From Afifella pfennigii DSM 17143 (GTDB taxonomy: Bacteria; Pseudomonadota; Alphaproteobacteria; Rhizobiales; Afifellaceae), in the NCBI RefSeq assembly GCF_000688515.1, contig NZ_JHZK01000006.1, forward strand, positions 103,210-167,209: DNA of 64,000 bases, in the 5' to 3' direction. The position numbers and the translations under genes are program-made. Positions 40,001 to 48,988 of this stretch are shown here, in pieces. The stretch's first letter is position 1. Every line of letters starts with the position of its first letter. The notes under the pieces were generated by a model, which was given only the letters and a program-made list of their open reading frames with translations, had not been told where the DNA came from and made no database searches.

Positions 40001-40558
40001 GCCGAGGTCGTCGCCAAGAAGGGCGGCAGGAGCTGGGAGGATTTCGCCGTTTCGGTGCGCCGCATGGGCTCCGGCGCGGACCTTGTCGCCGCCACGCTGG
40101 TGCGCAAGCAGGAAAAGCGCACCCGTTCCGGTGGCCGCATCGGTATCCTGACGCTCTCCGATGCCTCCGGACAGTTCGAGGCGGTGCTCTATCAGGAGAG
40201 TTTGGTGGAATGGCGCGACCGGCTGGAGCCGGGCCAGTCCTATCTTCTGCGCCTTTCCGCCGAAGCTGAGGACGAAACGGAAGATTTGCGCGTGCGCGTT
40301 CTCGGCGTGGAGCCCCTGGAAGAGGCGGCGGCGCGTCTGTCGCGCGCCCTGACCGTCTATCTGGAGGAGGGCGGTCAGGTGGAGCGCGTGGCAAGCCATC
40401 TTGCCGGAACCGGCGAGGCCAGCGTCTCCTTCGTCCTGATGCGCCGCGCCGAGCGCCGGGAGATTGAGATCCGTTTGCCGGGTCAGTACCAGGTCACACC
40501 GCAGGTTGCGAGCGCCATCAAGGCGATGCCGGGCGTCGTTCACGTAGAGCTTCAGTAG
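37082..40558 (+). CDS. dnaE: DNA polymerase III subunit alpha
   Basis: Replicative polymerase catalytic subunit. ATG 37082 follows GGGGAGGG and starts the N-terminal PHP domain (FIHLNCHSAYSLLEG); it gives 1158 residues, the usual DnaE size. The palm motif PDFDIDF holds catalytic Asp420 and Asp422. Fingers, the helix-hairpin-helix region and an OB-fold near the end (IGILTLSDASGQFEAVLY) follow. The frame stays open for 489 codons upstream through marR and the BNR-repeat gene, but that is a high-GC artefact. Confidence 0.98.
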   Translation: MPDGPGFIHLNCHSAYSLLEGALPVKKLIDLAVAAEMPAVGVTDTANLFGALEFSEKAASCGVQPLVGCKLPVCLAPPAVPNGRRETWRAAAHEHLFLLAADEAGWQNLVALVTQFYLGGDGAGLPLTPALLAEHGKGLIALTGGHDGVLYPSFAAGRPEDAGARLAALLPIFEDRLYLAVERHGMAAERIGEAGVLELAYAEGVPIVATNEPFFASADDYEAHDALLAVAEGRVLSEDDRRQLTPAHAFLSGAEMRARFADLPEALDNTVEIALRCLVRPKTRAPILPRFVKEERVGELVDEQAAEALEAAELRRQAEEGLAQRLEKLGLAPGLDEADYRDRLETELSIIERMRYPGYFLIVADFIKWAKERGIPVGPGRGSGAGSVVAWALTITDLDPLRFGLLFERFLNPERVSMPDFDIDFCQERRDEVIAYVQSRYGADQVAQIITFGTLQARAALRDVGRVLEMPYGQVDRLCKLVPADPANPVSLAQAVADEPRFAEEVEREPVVERLIDIATRLEGLYRHASTHAAGIVIGDRPLHELVPLYRDPRSPLPVTQFNMKWVEQAGLVKFDFLGLKTLTVLDRACRLLAKRAIECDLAALPLDDPTTYRMLARGETVGVFQLESQGMRRALVGMRADRFEDIIALVALYRPGPMDNIPTYNRRKHGEEEPDYLLAELEPTLKETYGVIIYQEQVMQIAQTLSGYSLGEADLLRRAMGKKIKAEMDAQRERFVEGAKARGVKAADAAMVFDLVAKFASYGFNKSHAAAYALVAFQTAYLKANYPAEFLAASMTLDMGNTDKLSEFRLEAKRLGISVLPPDINRSGVVFDVEEGAIVYALAALKGVGHQVVEHIVERRGDRPFAGLADFVARTDPRLIGRRALECLIQAGAFDSMRLDRATLFANVARLVRSGSEHHARREAGVVDLFAAPSDAPDLTLLPADPWPKPEQLMRELAAVGDYLSGHPLDAYAEVVAKKGGRSWEDFAVSVRRMGSGADLVAATLVRKQEKRTRSGGRIGILTLSDASGQFEAVLYQESLVEWRDRLEPGQSYLLRLSAEAEDETEDLRVRVLGVEPLEEAAARLSRALTVYLEEGGQVERVASHLAGTGEASVSFVLMRRAERREIEIRLPGQYQVTPQVASAIKAMPGVVHVELQ

Positions 40559-40669
40559 ACGCGGCAAGCGCCCGGCCGGCGCGGCGGAACTGTCCTTCTC
40601 CCTGGCGCGGGGACGCGGGGCTGCGGCCAGGCCGGCTTGCATTCCTTTCCGCGTTGCACCATTTCACCG

Positions 40670-40698
40670 TTGCAAAAACGCGCCCTTGCACGTATAGG
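40670..40698 (+). promoter_or_regulatory. rpsB promoter
   Basis: TTGCAA, a 17-bp spacer and TATAGG (40693-40698) predict a transcript start near 40705, giving a leader of about 90 nt ahead of rpsB. Confidence 0.6.
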
Positions 40699-40713
40699 GC
40701 CGCCCATCACACA

Positions 40714-40775
40714 CGCAGGGCTGACTCATGCTCCTTGGCGAGCATCCGGTGGCGGTTCGCCGTCTTACCCCTGCG
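40714..40775 (+). promoter_or_regulatory. Structured rpsB leader, candidate S2 autoregulatory RNA
   Basis: A three-way junction can form. CGCAGGG (40714-40720) pairs with CCCTGCG (40769-40775). Inside are ATGCTC/GAGCAT (loop CTTGGC, 40728-40745) and GGCG/CGCC (loop GTT, 40751-40761). The closing stem abuts a GGAGG near the start. Ribosomal protein S2 represses its own operon through the leader in other bacteria; action here is inferred. Confidence 0.45.
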
Positions 40776-40796
40776 GAGGCATAACCGGAGACGAAT

Positions 40797-41987
40797 ATGG
40801 CGCTTCCTGATCTTTCCATGCGCCAGCTCTTGGAAGCTGGCGTTCATTTCGGTCATCAGTCACATCGCTGGAACCCGAAGATGGCTCCCTACATCTTCGG
40901 CGAGCGCAACAACATCCACATCATCGATCTCGCCCAGACCGTGCCGATGTTCTATCGGGCGCTGCAGGCGGTCAGCGATGTTGTCGCGCAGGGCGGGCGC
41001 GTTCTCTTCGTCGGCACCAAGCGTCAGGCTTCCGATGTGGTTGCCGATTCGGCGCGCCGCTCGGCCCAGTATTACGTCAATTCCCGCTGGCTCGGCGGCA
41101 TGCTGACCAACTGGAAGACCATCTCCAACTCCATCCAGCGGCTGAAGACGCTGGAGCAGATGTTGGAGGAGGGCGTCCAGGGCCTCACCAAGAAGGAGCT
41201 GCTTTCCTTGACGCGCGAGCGCGAGAAGCTGGAGCGCGCGCTTGGCGGCATCAAGGATATGGGCGGCATCCCGGATTTGCTCTTCGTCATCGACACCAAC
41301 AAGGAATCGATCGCCGTCGCCGAGGCGCGTCGCCTCAACATCCCCGTCGCCGCCGTCGTCGACACCAATTCCGATCCTGAAGGCATCTCCTATCCGATCC
41401 CGGGCAACGACGATGCCGGTCGCGCGCTGGCGCTCTACTGCGATCTGGTGGCGCGCGCGGTTCTGGACGGCATCTCGCGCGGCCAGGGCGATATGGGCAT
41501 CGATCTTGGCGCCGCCGAGGAGGTGAGCGAGGCTGCGCTGGAAGAGCAGGCGGAGTTCGAGCCTCCCGAGGCCGGGCCGGTGACGGAGGAAAGCGCCGCC
41601 AATCGCGAGGTGCTTGAGGCGGCCGAGGCTGAGGGCGCCGATCCCGATCCGCAGTCCGACGTACAGGCCGACAAGGCGCCGCCTTCGCCGGGCCATGCGG
41701 CGCCGCAGGCCGGCGCCGGCGAGGCCGCTGACGAAGAGCCGCTGTTTGAGCGGCCGGAGGGCGAGCCGGACGATCTGAAGAAGATCACTGGCATCGGCCC
41801 GAAGGTGGAGGAGCGGTTGAACGCTCTCGGCATCATCAAATTCGCCCAGGTCGCAGCGCTGAAGAAGGCCGAGATCGAGCGCCTCAACGATTCGCTTGGC
41901 TCCAAGGGTCGCGTGGAGCGCGAGGATTGGGTCGCCCAGGCCAAGGCGCTTGTGAAGGAACAGAAGGCGGCCGACAAGGCGGCCTGA
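40797..41987 (+). CDS. rpsB: 30S ribosomal protein S2 with C-terminal extension
   Basis: Essential small-subunit protein that joins late in 30S assembly. The core (about 1-240) is standard: [42 protein letters not shown] and [17 protein letters not shown]. The protein runs to 396 residues instead of about 250. It has an acidic linker (about 245-320) and then, at 324-396, the helix-hairpin-helix module shared with NuoE and the nuoF-G gene ([11 protein letters not shown] to [10 protein letters not shown]). tsf follows after 21 bp. Confidence 0.97.
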   Translation: MALPDLSMRQLLEAGVHFGHQSHRWNPKMAPYIFGERNNIHIIDLAQTVPMFYRALQAVSDVVAQGGRVLFVGTKRQASDVVADSARRSAQYYVNSRWLGGMLTNWKTISNSIQRLKTLEQMLEEGVQGLTKKELLSLTREREKLERALGGIKDMGGIPDLLFVIDTNKESIAVAEARRLNIPVAAVVDTNSDPEGISYPIPGNDDAGRALALYCDLVARAVLDGISRGQGDMGIDLGAAEEVSEAALEEQAEFEPPEAGPVTEESAANREVLEAAEAEGADPDPQSDVQADKAPPSPGHAAPQAGAGEAADEEPLFERPEGEPDDLKKITGIGPKVEERLNALGIIKFAQVAALKKAEIERLNDSLGSKGRVEREDWVAQAKALVKEQKAADKAA

Positions 41988-42008
41988 GACAGGAAAGAGG
42001 ACCGATCG

Positions 42009-42938
42009 ATGGCTGTTACGGCCCAGATGGTGAAGGAGCTGCGCGACAAGACCGGCGCCGGCATGATGGATTGCAAGACCGCGCTGACGGAGACCGGCGG
42101 CGACATGGAAGCGGCGGTCGACTGGCTGCGCGCCAAGGGTCTTGCCAAGGCCGCCAAGAAGGCCGGCCGCGTGGCGGCCGAGGGCCTTGTCGGCATCGCC
42201 GAGGCCGCCGGCAAGGCGGCGTTGGTGGAGGTGAATTCGGAGACCGATTTCGTCGCCCGCAACGAGGTGTTTCAGGCATTGGTGCTGCAAATCGCCGAGG
42301 CGGCGCTCGCCACCGACGGGTCGGTGGAGGCGGTGAAAGCCGCCAAGATGCCGGACGGCTCCGGCAAGGATGTGGAGACCGCGCTCACCGATGCGGTCGC
42401 CACCATCGGCGAGAACATGATCCTGCGCCGGGCCGCGGTCGTTTCCGCCGAGCCGGGCGTCGTGGCGAGCTACGCGCATGCCGCGGCCGCGCCTGGGCTT
42501 GGCAAGATCGGCGTCCTGGTGGCGCTTCAGTCCAATGGCGACAAGGACAAGCTGGCTGCCTTCGGCCGCCAGATCGCCATGCATGTCGCCGCCGCCAATC
42601 CGCTTTCGGTCGATATCGATGGCCTCGACGCCGACACCGTGGCGCGCGAGCGGGCCGTGTTTGCCGAGCAGGCGCGCGAATCGGGCAAGCCGGCGCAGAT
42701 CATCGACAAGATGGTCGATGGCCGCATGCGCAAATTCTATGAGGAATCGGTGCTTTTAAAGCAGGCCTTCGTCATGGATCCCGATCGCCCCGTTGAGGCC
42801 GCTTTGGCCGATGCGGAGAGGGATGCGGGCGCCGCGATCGCCATTACCGGCTTCGCCTGCTTCCGCCTCGGCGAAGGTGTGGAGCGCGAGGAAGAGGATT
42901 TCGCCGCCGAGGTTGCCGCCGCCGCCGGCGGACGCTGA
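42009..42938 (+). CDS. tsf: Elongation factor Ts
   Basis: Guanine-nucleotide exchange factor that recycles EF-Tu-GDP. It has the N-terminal UBA-like domain with [16 protein letters not shown], the catalytic TDFVARNE motif, and both dimerisation subdomains. Its 309 residues match the family. It is co-oriented with rpsB, as in most bacteria. Confidence 0.98.
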   Translation: MAVTAQMVKELRDKTGAGMMDCKTALTETGGDMEAAVDWLRAKGLAKAAKKAGRVAAEGLVGIAEAAGKAALVEVNSETDFVARNEVFQALVLQIAEAALATDGSVEAVKAAKMPDGSGKDVETALTDAVATIGENMILRRAAVVSAEPGVVASYAHAAAAPGLGKIGVLVALQSNGDKDKLAAFGRQIAMHVAAANPLSVDIDGLDADTVARERAVFAEQARESGKPAQIIDKMVDGRMRKFYEESVLLKQAFVMDPDRPVEAALADAERDAGAAIAITGFACFRLGEGVEREEEDFAAEVAAAAGGR

Positions 42939-43030
42939 GGGGCAATCGTAAGGCCTGCGGCGCTCGCCGGGGCCGCAAGGAGGAGGATGCGCGTGCCAAG
43001 GCGCATGCCGTCAAGAGGATTGACGCGCCC

Positions 43031-43762
43031 ATGAGCGGCCGGCCGCGACCCAAACGCGTTCTCCTCAAGCTTTCCGGCGAGGCCCTCATCGGCTCGCAGG
43101 CCTTCGGTATCGACGATGGCACCGTGCGGCGCTTTGCCGAAGAGATCGCCGCCGTGCGCAACGCCGGCACCGAGCTTGCCCTCGTCATTGGCGGGGGCAA
43201 CATCTTCCGAGGCATGGCGATCGCCGCCCAGGGCGGCGACCGCGTGACCGGCGACCATATGGGCATGCTCGCCACGGTCATGAACGCGCTCGCCGTGGAG
43301 GCGGCGCTGGAAAGGCTCGGCATCGCCGCCAGGGCGATGTCGGCGATCGAGATGCCATCCATCTGCGAGACCTATATCCATCGCCGCGCCGCCTGGCATA
43401 TGGACGAGGGCAGGGTGGTGGTGCTCGCTGGCGGCACCGGCAATCCCTTCTTCACCACCGATTCGGGGGCGGCGCTGCGCGCGCTGGAGCTGGAATGCGA
43501 CGCGCTCTTGAAGGGCACCCAGGTCGACGGCGTCTATTCGGCCGATCCGCGGCTTCATCCCGACGCCAAGCTCTACGACCAGGTGACCTTCAAGGAGGTC
43601 ATTGAGAAGGGTCTGGCCGTCATGGACACGGCGGCATTCGCCCTTGCCCGCGATAACGGCTTGCCGATAATCGTATTTAACATTCACGAGCCAAGGGCGC
43701 TCGCCCGCATCATCGCCGGCGAGCCGGTCGGAACGCTGGTTTCGGACGACGGCCTGGGCTGA
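43031..43762 (+). CDS. pyrH: UMP kinase
   Basis: Hexameric amino-acid-kinase-fold enzyme that phosphorylates UMP to UDP; bacterial PyrH is typically activated by GTP and inhibited by UTP. It shows [12 protein letters not shown], the ATP-site loop [24 protein letters not shown] and [10 protein letters not shown]. It has 243 residues and lies between tsf and frr, the usual order. Confidence 0.98.
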   Translation: MSGRPRPKRVLLKLSGEALIGSQAFGIDDGTVRRFAEEIAAVRNAGTELALVIGGGNIFRGMAIAAQGGDRVTGDHMGMLATVMNALAVEAALERLGIAARAMSAIEMPSICETYIHRRAAWHMDEGRVVVLAGGTGNPFFTTDSGAALRALELECDALLKGTQVDGVYSADPRLHPDAKLYDQVTFKEVIEKGLAVMDTAAFALARDNGLPIIVFNIHEPRALARIIAGEPVGTLVSDDGLG

Positions 43763-43781
43763 TTCTTCCGGGGGAAGACAT

Positions 43782-44342
43782 ATGAGTTCTGGGGTAGATT
43801 TTAAGGATCTGAAGCGGCGCATGGACGGGGCGGTTTCGGTTCTGCGTACCGAGCTTTCCGGCCTGCGCACCGGTCGCGCATCGCCGCAGCTGCTCGATCC
43901 GATCACGGCCTCGGCCTATGGTTCGCAGATGCCGATCTCCCAGCTTGGCACCGTCAGCGTGCCGGAGCCGCGCATGCTTTCCGTCCAGGTCTGGGATCAG
44001 TCGCTCGTCGGCGCCGTGGACCGGGCCATTCGCGATGCCAATCTCGGCCTCAACCCGATCGTGGAGGGCAATCTGTTGCGCATCCCGATTCCGGAGTTGA
44101 ACGCTGAGCGTCGTCAGGAAATGGTCAAGGTCGCGCACAAATATGCCGAAAGCGCGCGTGTGGCGGTGCGCCATGTGCGCCGCGACGGCATGGAAGCCTT
44201 GAAGAAGCACGAGAAGGAAGGCGGCGTCAGCCAGGACGAGAGCCGCGTCGAGGGCGAGCGCATCCAGAGCCTGACGGACGAGCATATTGTCGCGATCGAC
44301 GAGATGCTCGCCCAGAAGGAAAAGGAGATCATGCAGGTCTGA
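43782..44342 (+). CDS. frr: Ribosome recycling factor
   Basis: tRNA-shaped two-domain protein that, with EF-G, splits the ribosome after termination. Its 186 residues include [30 protein letters not shown], the hinge region [20 protein letters not shown], and the C-terminal helix [19 protein letters not shown]. It is 19 bp downstream of pyrH. Confidence 0.98.
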   Translation: MSSGVDFKDLKRRMDGAVSVLRTELSGLRTGRASPQLLDPITASAYGSQMPISQLGTVSVPEPRMLSVQVWDQSLVGAVDRAIRDANLGLNPIVEGNLLRIPIPELNAERRQEMVKVAHKYAESARVAVRHVRRDGMEALKKHEKEGGVSQDESRVEGERIQSLTDEHIVAIDEMLAQKEKEIMQV

Positions 44343-44500
44343 CGGGCGGCCGGGCTCCCGCTGCGACAACAGGGAGGCCTGCCTCGGCCGCGGCAGCTTG
44401 ATAGGCCGCCTCTGCGGTGCGGCAAAGAAAGACCCCATCGGGGCGAGAATCGCTCTACCATCAGGCGTTGAATGCGCCTGGAGAGGCGGCAGGGAAGGTG

Positions 44501-45256
44501 ATGGGCAAGGTAGCGCAGATCGAATCGTTGCCGCTCACCGAATCCGGCGGCGAGATACCCGTTCATGTGGCCATTATCATGGATGGTAATGGCCGCTGGG
44601 CGGCAGCGCGCGGCCTGCCGCGGATCGAGGGCCACCGGCGAGGCGTGGAGGCGGTTCGCCGCACCGTGCGCCATGCCGGCAGGCGGGGTGTCAAGGCCCT
44701 GACCCTTTTCACCTTTTCCTCGGAGAATTGGTCGCGGCCGAAGTCGGAGGTGGAGGATCTCTTCAACCTCCTGCGTTTCTTCATCCGCAACGACCTGGCC
44801 GAGCTGAAGGCCAACGGCGTCAGGATCAAGGTGATTGGGCGCCGCGAGGGCCTGCCGCCCGATATCGGCGATCTGGTGCGCGAGGCGGAGAGCGAGACGG
44901 CCGCCAATCAAGGCCTGACCTTGCAGGTCGCCTTCAATTACGGTGGCCGCGACGAACTCGTGCGTGCCGCGCGGCTGGTCGGGGAGAAGATGCTCGCCGG
45001 CGCCATCGACCCGGCCGATGTCAACGAGCGCATCTTCGAGGAGCACCTCGATACCGCCGGGATCTGCGATCCCGATCTTCTGATCCGCACCTCCGGCGAG
45101 GCGCGGATCTCCAATTTCCTGCTGTGGCAGCTCGCCTACACCGAATTCGTCTTCTTGCCCGTCTGCTGGCCTGATTTCGATGAAACCGAGTTCGATGCGG
45201 CGATCGCTGAATTCCATAGCCGCGAACGTCGATTCGGAGGGCTTTTTCATGGTTGA
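44501..45256 (+). CDS. uppS: Undecaprenyl diphosphate synthase (cis-prenyltransferase)
   Basis: Condenses isopentenyl diphosphate onto farnesyl diphosphate to make the C55 lipid carrier for cell-wall and O-antigen synthesis. Catalytic Asp28 lies in [10 protein letters not shown], and [14 protein letters not shown] and [19 protein letters not shown] are diagnostic. ATG 44501 follows AGGGAAGG and gives 251 residues. A GTG 28 codons earlier is open but adds non-conserved sequence. It overlaps cdsA by 8 bp. Confidence 0.96.
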   Translation: MGKVAQIESLPLTESGGEIPVHVAIIMDGNGRWAAARGLPRIEGHRRGVEAVRRTVRHAGRRGVKALTLFTFSSENWSRPKSEVEDLFNLLRFFIRNDLAELKANGVRIKVIGRREGLPPDIGDLVREAESETAANQGLTLQVAFNYGGRDELVRAARLVGEKMLAGAIDPADVNERIFEEHLDTAGICDPDLLIRTSGEARISNFLLWQLAYTEFVFLPVCWPDFDETEFDAAIAEFHSRERRFGGLFHG

Positions 45257-46157
45257 AGAGACGCAAACGGCTGCAACGCAAGAGACGTCGACGACGGGTT
45301 CGTCGACAGGGGAACCTCCGCGCTCCCCACGGGAGGTGCAGATCCGCACCATCTCTGCCCTGCTTCTGTTGCCGCTCGCCATCATTCCCGCATGGCTGGG
45401 CGGCGTCTGGTTTCTGGCGCTGATTCTCGCGCTCGCCGCTATCGTTTACGTGGAATTCACCCGCATGACCGGCGCCGAGACGCCGCTCGCCTGGCGTATC
45501 GGCATGGGCGCCTTGATGGCCTTCGCTCTCGTCATCGCCACGGGGGGCTTCTTCTGGGGAGCGGTGATCTTGCTGCTGCTGCCGCTCTTGACGATCCCGA
45601 TGATCAGCAGTGGCACGATCGTCTTTGAGGAAGGGCTGGAAGATCCCGCTGCCGATCGGCGCCCACGATGGCTTGCCCTGGGCGTGCTTTATGCCGGACT
45701 GCCGAGCGCCGCGCTCCTGGCGCTGCGCGCCGATCCCGAAGTAGGCCTCTTGGCGATCTTTTTCGTCTTTCTGATCGTCTGGGTCACCGACATCAGCGCC
45801 TTCTTCGGCGGCAGGTCGCTCGGCGGGCAGAAGCTGGCCCCCGGGATTTCGCCCTCCAAGACGATCTCCGGGGCGCTCATCGGCCTTGGCGCCGCGGTGA
45901 TGACCGGCATCGTCTTCGCGCTCTTCACCCGGGCGGGTCTGGTTGCCGCCATTTTCGCCGCTGTGGTCCTGTCGCTTGCCGCCCAGGCCGGCGACCTTGG
46001 AGAATCCTGGCTGAAGCGACGTTTCGGCGTGAAGGATACCGGCAACCTCATACCCGGCCACGGAGGCTTCATGGATCGTGTCGACGGGCTGTATGCGGCC
46101 GCCATAGCGGCCGTCATCCTCGCCTTCATGGGCCTTAGCGAGCCGCTTCCCGGCTGA
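45249..46157 (+). CDS. cdsA: Phosphatidate cytidylyltransferase
   Basis: Makes CDP-diacylglycerol from phosphatidic acid and CTP at the inner membrane, the branch point for phospholipids. It is a multi-helix membrane protein of 302 residues with the family signature [20 protein letters not shown] near the C-terminus and an upstream [18 protein letters not shown] 45249 follows GGAGGG. The first 40 residues are a Thr/Ser/Glu-rich tail before the first helix. Confidence 0.96.
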   Translation: MVEETQTAATQETSTTGSSTGEPPRSPREVQIRTISALLLLPLAIIPAWLGGVWFLALILALAAIVYVEFTRMTGAETPLAWRIGMGALMAFALVIATGGFFWGAVILLLLPLLTIPMISSGTIVFEEGLEDPAADRRPRWLALGVLYAGLPSAALLALRADPEVGLLAIFFVFLIVWVTDISAFFGGRSLGGQKLAPGISPSKTISGALIGLGAAVMTGIVFALFTRAGLVAAIFAAVVLSLAAQAGDLGESWLKRRFGVKDTGNLIPGHGGFMDRVDGLYAAAIAAVILAFMGLSEPLPG

Positions 46158-46168
46158 GAACCGTAGCC

Positions 46169-47353
46169 TTGCAAAGCACCGTATCCATCCTCGGCGCGAC
46201 CGGCTCGATAGGCGAGAGCGCCGCCGATATCCTGGAGCGCGACCGGCGGCTCGGCGCCGGCGCGCGTTTCAGGGTCCGCGCCGTCACCGCCGGCACCAAG
46301 GTGGCCGAGCTTGCTGCCGTGGCCCGGCGGCTGGGCGCCGAGATGGCGGTCATCCGCGATGTCGGAAGCTATCGCGCCCTCAAGGAAGCGCTCGCCGGCA
46401 CCGGGATCGACGTTGCGGCCGGCGAGGAGGCTGTCTGCGAGGCGGCGGCCCTTCCGGTCGACAGGCTGATCTCGGCGATCGTCGGCGCGGCGGGCGTTGC
46501 TCCGACGGCTGCCGGGATTCGCGCCGGCAACGATGTGGCGCTTGCCAACAAGGAATGCCTTATTTGCGCCGGCGCCGCCTTCATGGCGCTGGCGCGCCAG
46601 ATGGGCGTGCGCATCCTGCCGGTCGATTCGGAGCACAACGCCATTCACCAGCTCCTCGCCGGCCACGATCCGGCGGCCATCGACAAGCTCGTCCTCACGG
46701 CTTCCGGCGGCCCTTTCCGGGCCAGAAGCGCGGCAGATCTGGCGCGGGTCACCGTGGAGGAGGCGCTGTGCCATCCCACCTGGTCGATGGGCCCGAAGAT
46801 CACCATCGATTCGGCAACCTTGATGAACAAGGGCCTGGAGCTCATTGAGGCGCATCACCTTTTCGCCTTTCCGCCGGAGCAGCTCGACGTCCTCATCCAT
46901 CCGCAATCGAAGGTGCACGCCTTCATCGTCTTCCGCGACGGCTCCTGGCATGGCGAGCTCGGTGCGCCCGATATGCGCCGGCCTATCGCCTATTGCCTCA
47001 ACTGGCCGGAGCGTGCGGAGACGGCGACCAGCCATCTTGATCTTGCCGAGATCGGCACGCTGTCCTTCGAAAAGCCGGACATGCAGCGTTTCCCCGCCTT
47101 GCGCATCGCGCGTGAGGCATTGGCGCGGGGCGGGGGCTCCACGACGGTGCTGAATGCGGCCAACGAGGTTGCCGTTGCCGGCTTCCTGGGACGTCAGATA
47201 TCCTTCATGGCGATCCCGGCCCTCGTGGAGGAGGTGCTGGAAGCCGCCGACAGGGCCGGCCTGCTGCACGAGCCGGAAAGCGTCGAGACGGCGCTGGCGC
47301 TCGATGGGCGGGCGCGGCAATTGGCCAAGCTGCGTCTGACGGAGGCCGCCTAG
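46169..47353 (+). CDS. dxr: 1-deoxy-D-xylulose 5-phosphate reductoisomerase
   Basis: Second enzyme of the MEP isoprenoid pathway, converting DXP to MEP with NADPH. The dinucleotide-binding loop GATGSIG is at 9-15. Metal and substrate residues are visible in PVDSEHNAIHQLL, ASGGPFR, HPTWSMGPKITIDSATLMNKGLE (central part) and HPQSKVHAF. It has 394 residues from a TTG start at 46169, the only good candidate. It supplies precursors for UppS encoded just upstream. Confidence 0.97.
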   Translation: MQSTVSILGATGSIGESAADILERDRRLGAGARFRVRAVTAGTKVAELAAVARRLGAEMAVIRDVGSYRALKEALAGTGIDVAAGEEAVCEAAALPVDRLISAIVGAAGVAPTAAGIRAGNDVALANKECLICAGAAFMALARQMGVRILPVDSEHNAIHQLLAGHDPAAIDKLVLTASGGPFRARSAADLARVTVEEALCHPTWSMGPKITIDSATLMNKGLELIEAHHLFAFPPEQLDVLIHPQSKVHAFIVFRDGSWHGELGAPDMRRPIAYCLNWPERAETATSHLDLAEIGTLSFEKPDMQRFPALRIAREALARGGGSTTVLNAANEVAVAGFLGRQISFMAIPALVEEVLEAADRAGLLHEPESVETALALDGRARQLAKLRLTEAA

Positions 47354-47374
47354 CAGGCTGCTAAAATGGCGGCT

Positions 47375-47488
47375 GAAACGGCAAGAGGATGCAAAGGAGC
47401 GGCCAAGGGGCGGCGCGGGGGCGCCGCGCCGATGCCCGCTCCAGGGGCGCCGCAAGGCGGCTTGCGGCCGTTTCGCATTCCCTTTTTT
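47375..47488 (+). other. Highly structured intergenic element after dxr
   Basis: The 342-bp dxr-rseP gap (47354-47695) has no gene. It can fold into nested stems: GAAACGGC/GCCGTTTC (47375-47382 with 47467-47474), GGAGCGG/CCGCTCC (47396-47402 with 47436-47442) and GGCGCGG/CCGCGCC (47412-47418 with 47424-47430). An alternative 8-bp stem is at 47449-47456 with 47461-47468. A T-run lies at 47483-47488. It may be a terminator, a non-coding RNA or a palindromic intergenic repeat. Confidence 0.5.
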
Positions 47489-47695
47489 CTGCATGGAGGG
47501 ATATGGCGGTTTAAACCCGCGATATCGTGGTGAAGGCTCGGAGATGCCGGCATTTCCTGCCTCTTCGCGCCTGGTGCCGGGAAAAATCCGCCGATACCAT
47601 TTGCCTGCCGTGGGTGCGTTCACGACTTAGTACCCTATGTTAGCGTATCCGGCCGACTTGCAGTCTGTCGCCGAGAAGGAAGGAAAGCCGAGCTG

Positions 47696-48829
47696 ATGCT
47701 GGAATATCTGAGCTCCACCGGCAGCGTCGTGATCGGCTATGCGGTGCCGGCGCTGATCGTCCTGACAGTCGTCGTCTTCGTGCACGAGCTTGGCCATTTC
47801 CTCGTTGCCCGCTGGTGCGGCATCAAGGTGGCCACCTTCTCCATCGGTTTCGGACGCGAGCTTTTCGGCTTCTTCGACCGGCAAGGCACGCGCTGGCGCT
47901 TCAGTGCCATCCCGCTCGGCGGCTATGTCAAATTCGTCGGCGACGAGAACGGCGCCTCCATTCCCGATGCGGAGATGCTGGAGGAGACGCCGCCGGCCGA
48001 GCGCAAGGGCCTGTTTCATTTCGCGCCGGTCTGGCAGCGCGCTCTCGTCGTGGCGGCCGGGCCCTTCGCCAACTTCCTGCTCGCCATTGCGATCTTCGCC
48101 GGCATCTTCGGCATCGTCGGCAAACCCGTCACCACGCCTATCGTGGAAGTCGTCAATCCCGGCAGCGCCGCGGAGGAGGCGGGCTTCCGGCCCGGCGACA
48201 CCATCCTCGCCATCGACGGCAAGGCGATGTCCACCTTCACCGATGTGCAGCGTGTCGTGGCGCTGGCTTCTGACGAGACGCTGACCTTCACCGTGGAGCG
48301 CGACGGCGCCGAGATGGACCTCATTGCCACGCCCAGGCGTCAGGAGATTCCGGACGGTCTCGGCGGCACGCAGCGCATCGGCGTGCTTGGCGTGTCGCGT
48401 CAGGCCGAAAGGCGGTTGCAGCGCTATGGTCCGATCGATGCCGTCGGCGAGGGCGTCAAGGAGACCTATGTCATCATCGAGCGCACGCTGACCTATGTCG
48501 GGCGTCTGGTCTCCGGCCAGGAAACGGCCGATCAGCTCAGCGGTCCCCTGCGGGTGGCGCAGGTCTCCGGCGTCGTGGCCTCTTCCGGCGGGGTCGTCGG
48601 CCTCATTCACCTCGTCGGCATCTTGTCGGTCAGCATCGGCCTTCTCAACCTCTTCCCGGTGCCCATGCTCGATGGCGGCCACCTGGTTTTCTACGGCATC
48701 GAAGCGGCGCGCGGGCGCCCGCTCGGGGCGCGCGCGCAGGAGATGGGCTTTCGCATCGGCCTTGCCCTCGTCATCATGTTGTTCGTGCTCGTCACGTTCA
48801 ACGATATCGTAAGAATGACGGGCATTTGA
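47696..48829 (+). CDS. rseP: RIP metalloprotease RseP (site-2 protease)
   Basis: Intramembrane zinc protease that cleaves anti-sigma factors and signal peptides. The zinc motif HELGH is at 30-34 in the first helix. A PDZ domain follows (about 125-210, with GSAAEEAGFRPGDTILAIDG), and the third-ligand motif NLFPVPMLDGGH lies near the C-terminus. It has 377 residues. The order rseP-bamA is typical of proteobacteria. Confidence 0.97.
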   Translation: MLEYLSSTGSVVIGYAVPALIVLTVVVFVHELGHFLVARWCGIKVATFSIGFGRELFGFFDRQGTRWRFSAIPLGGYVKFVGDENGASIPDAEMLEETPPAERKGLFHFAPVWQRALVVAAGPFANFLLAIAIFAGIFGIVGKPVTTPIVEVVNPGSAAEEAGFRPGDTILAIDGKAMSTFTDVQRVVALASDETLTFTVERDGAEMDLIATPRRQEIPDGLGGTQRIGVLGVSRQAERRLQRYGPIDAVGEGVKETYVIIERTLTYVGRLVSGQETADQLSGPLRVAQVSGVVASSGGVVGLIHLVGILSVSIGLLNLFPVPMLDGGHLVFYGIEAARGRPLGARAQEMGFRIGLALVIMLFVLVTFNDIVRMTGI

Positions 48830-48988
48830 GCGTCGTTGCCGAATAGCCACTTGACGGGCAAAAACACCTCACGCCAGCCCCTGTCCGGTTGCACGGCTCC
48901 GGAAAGATTGCGATACGGGCGATGCGAATCCGCGGCGCCCTAAGCGTTTTGGGCATTCTCCGCACACAAGAGACCGGGCAAACGGCAC

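Noticed and set aside
36494..40642. Very long minus-strand open frame (about 1380 codons) opposite dnaE
   Set aside because: It is the antisense shadow of dnaE in high-GC DNA; the translation is Arg/Gly/His-rich with no recognisable motif.
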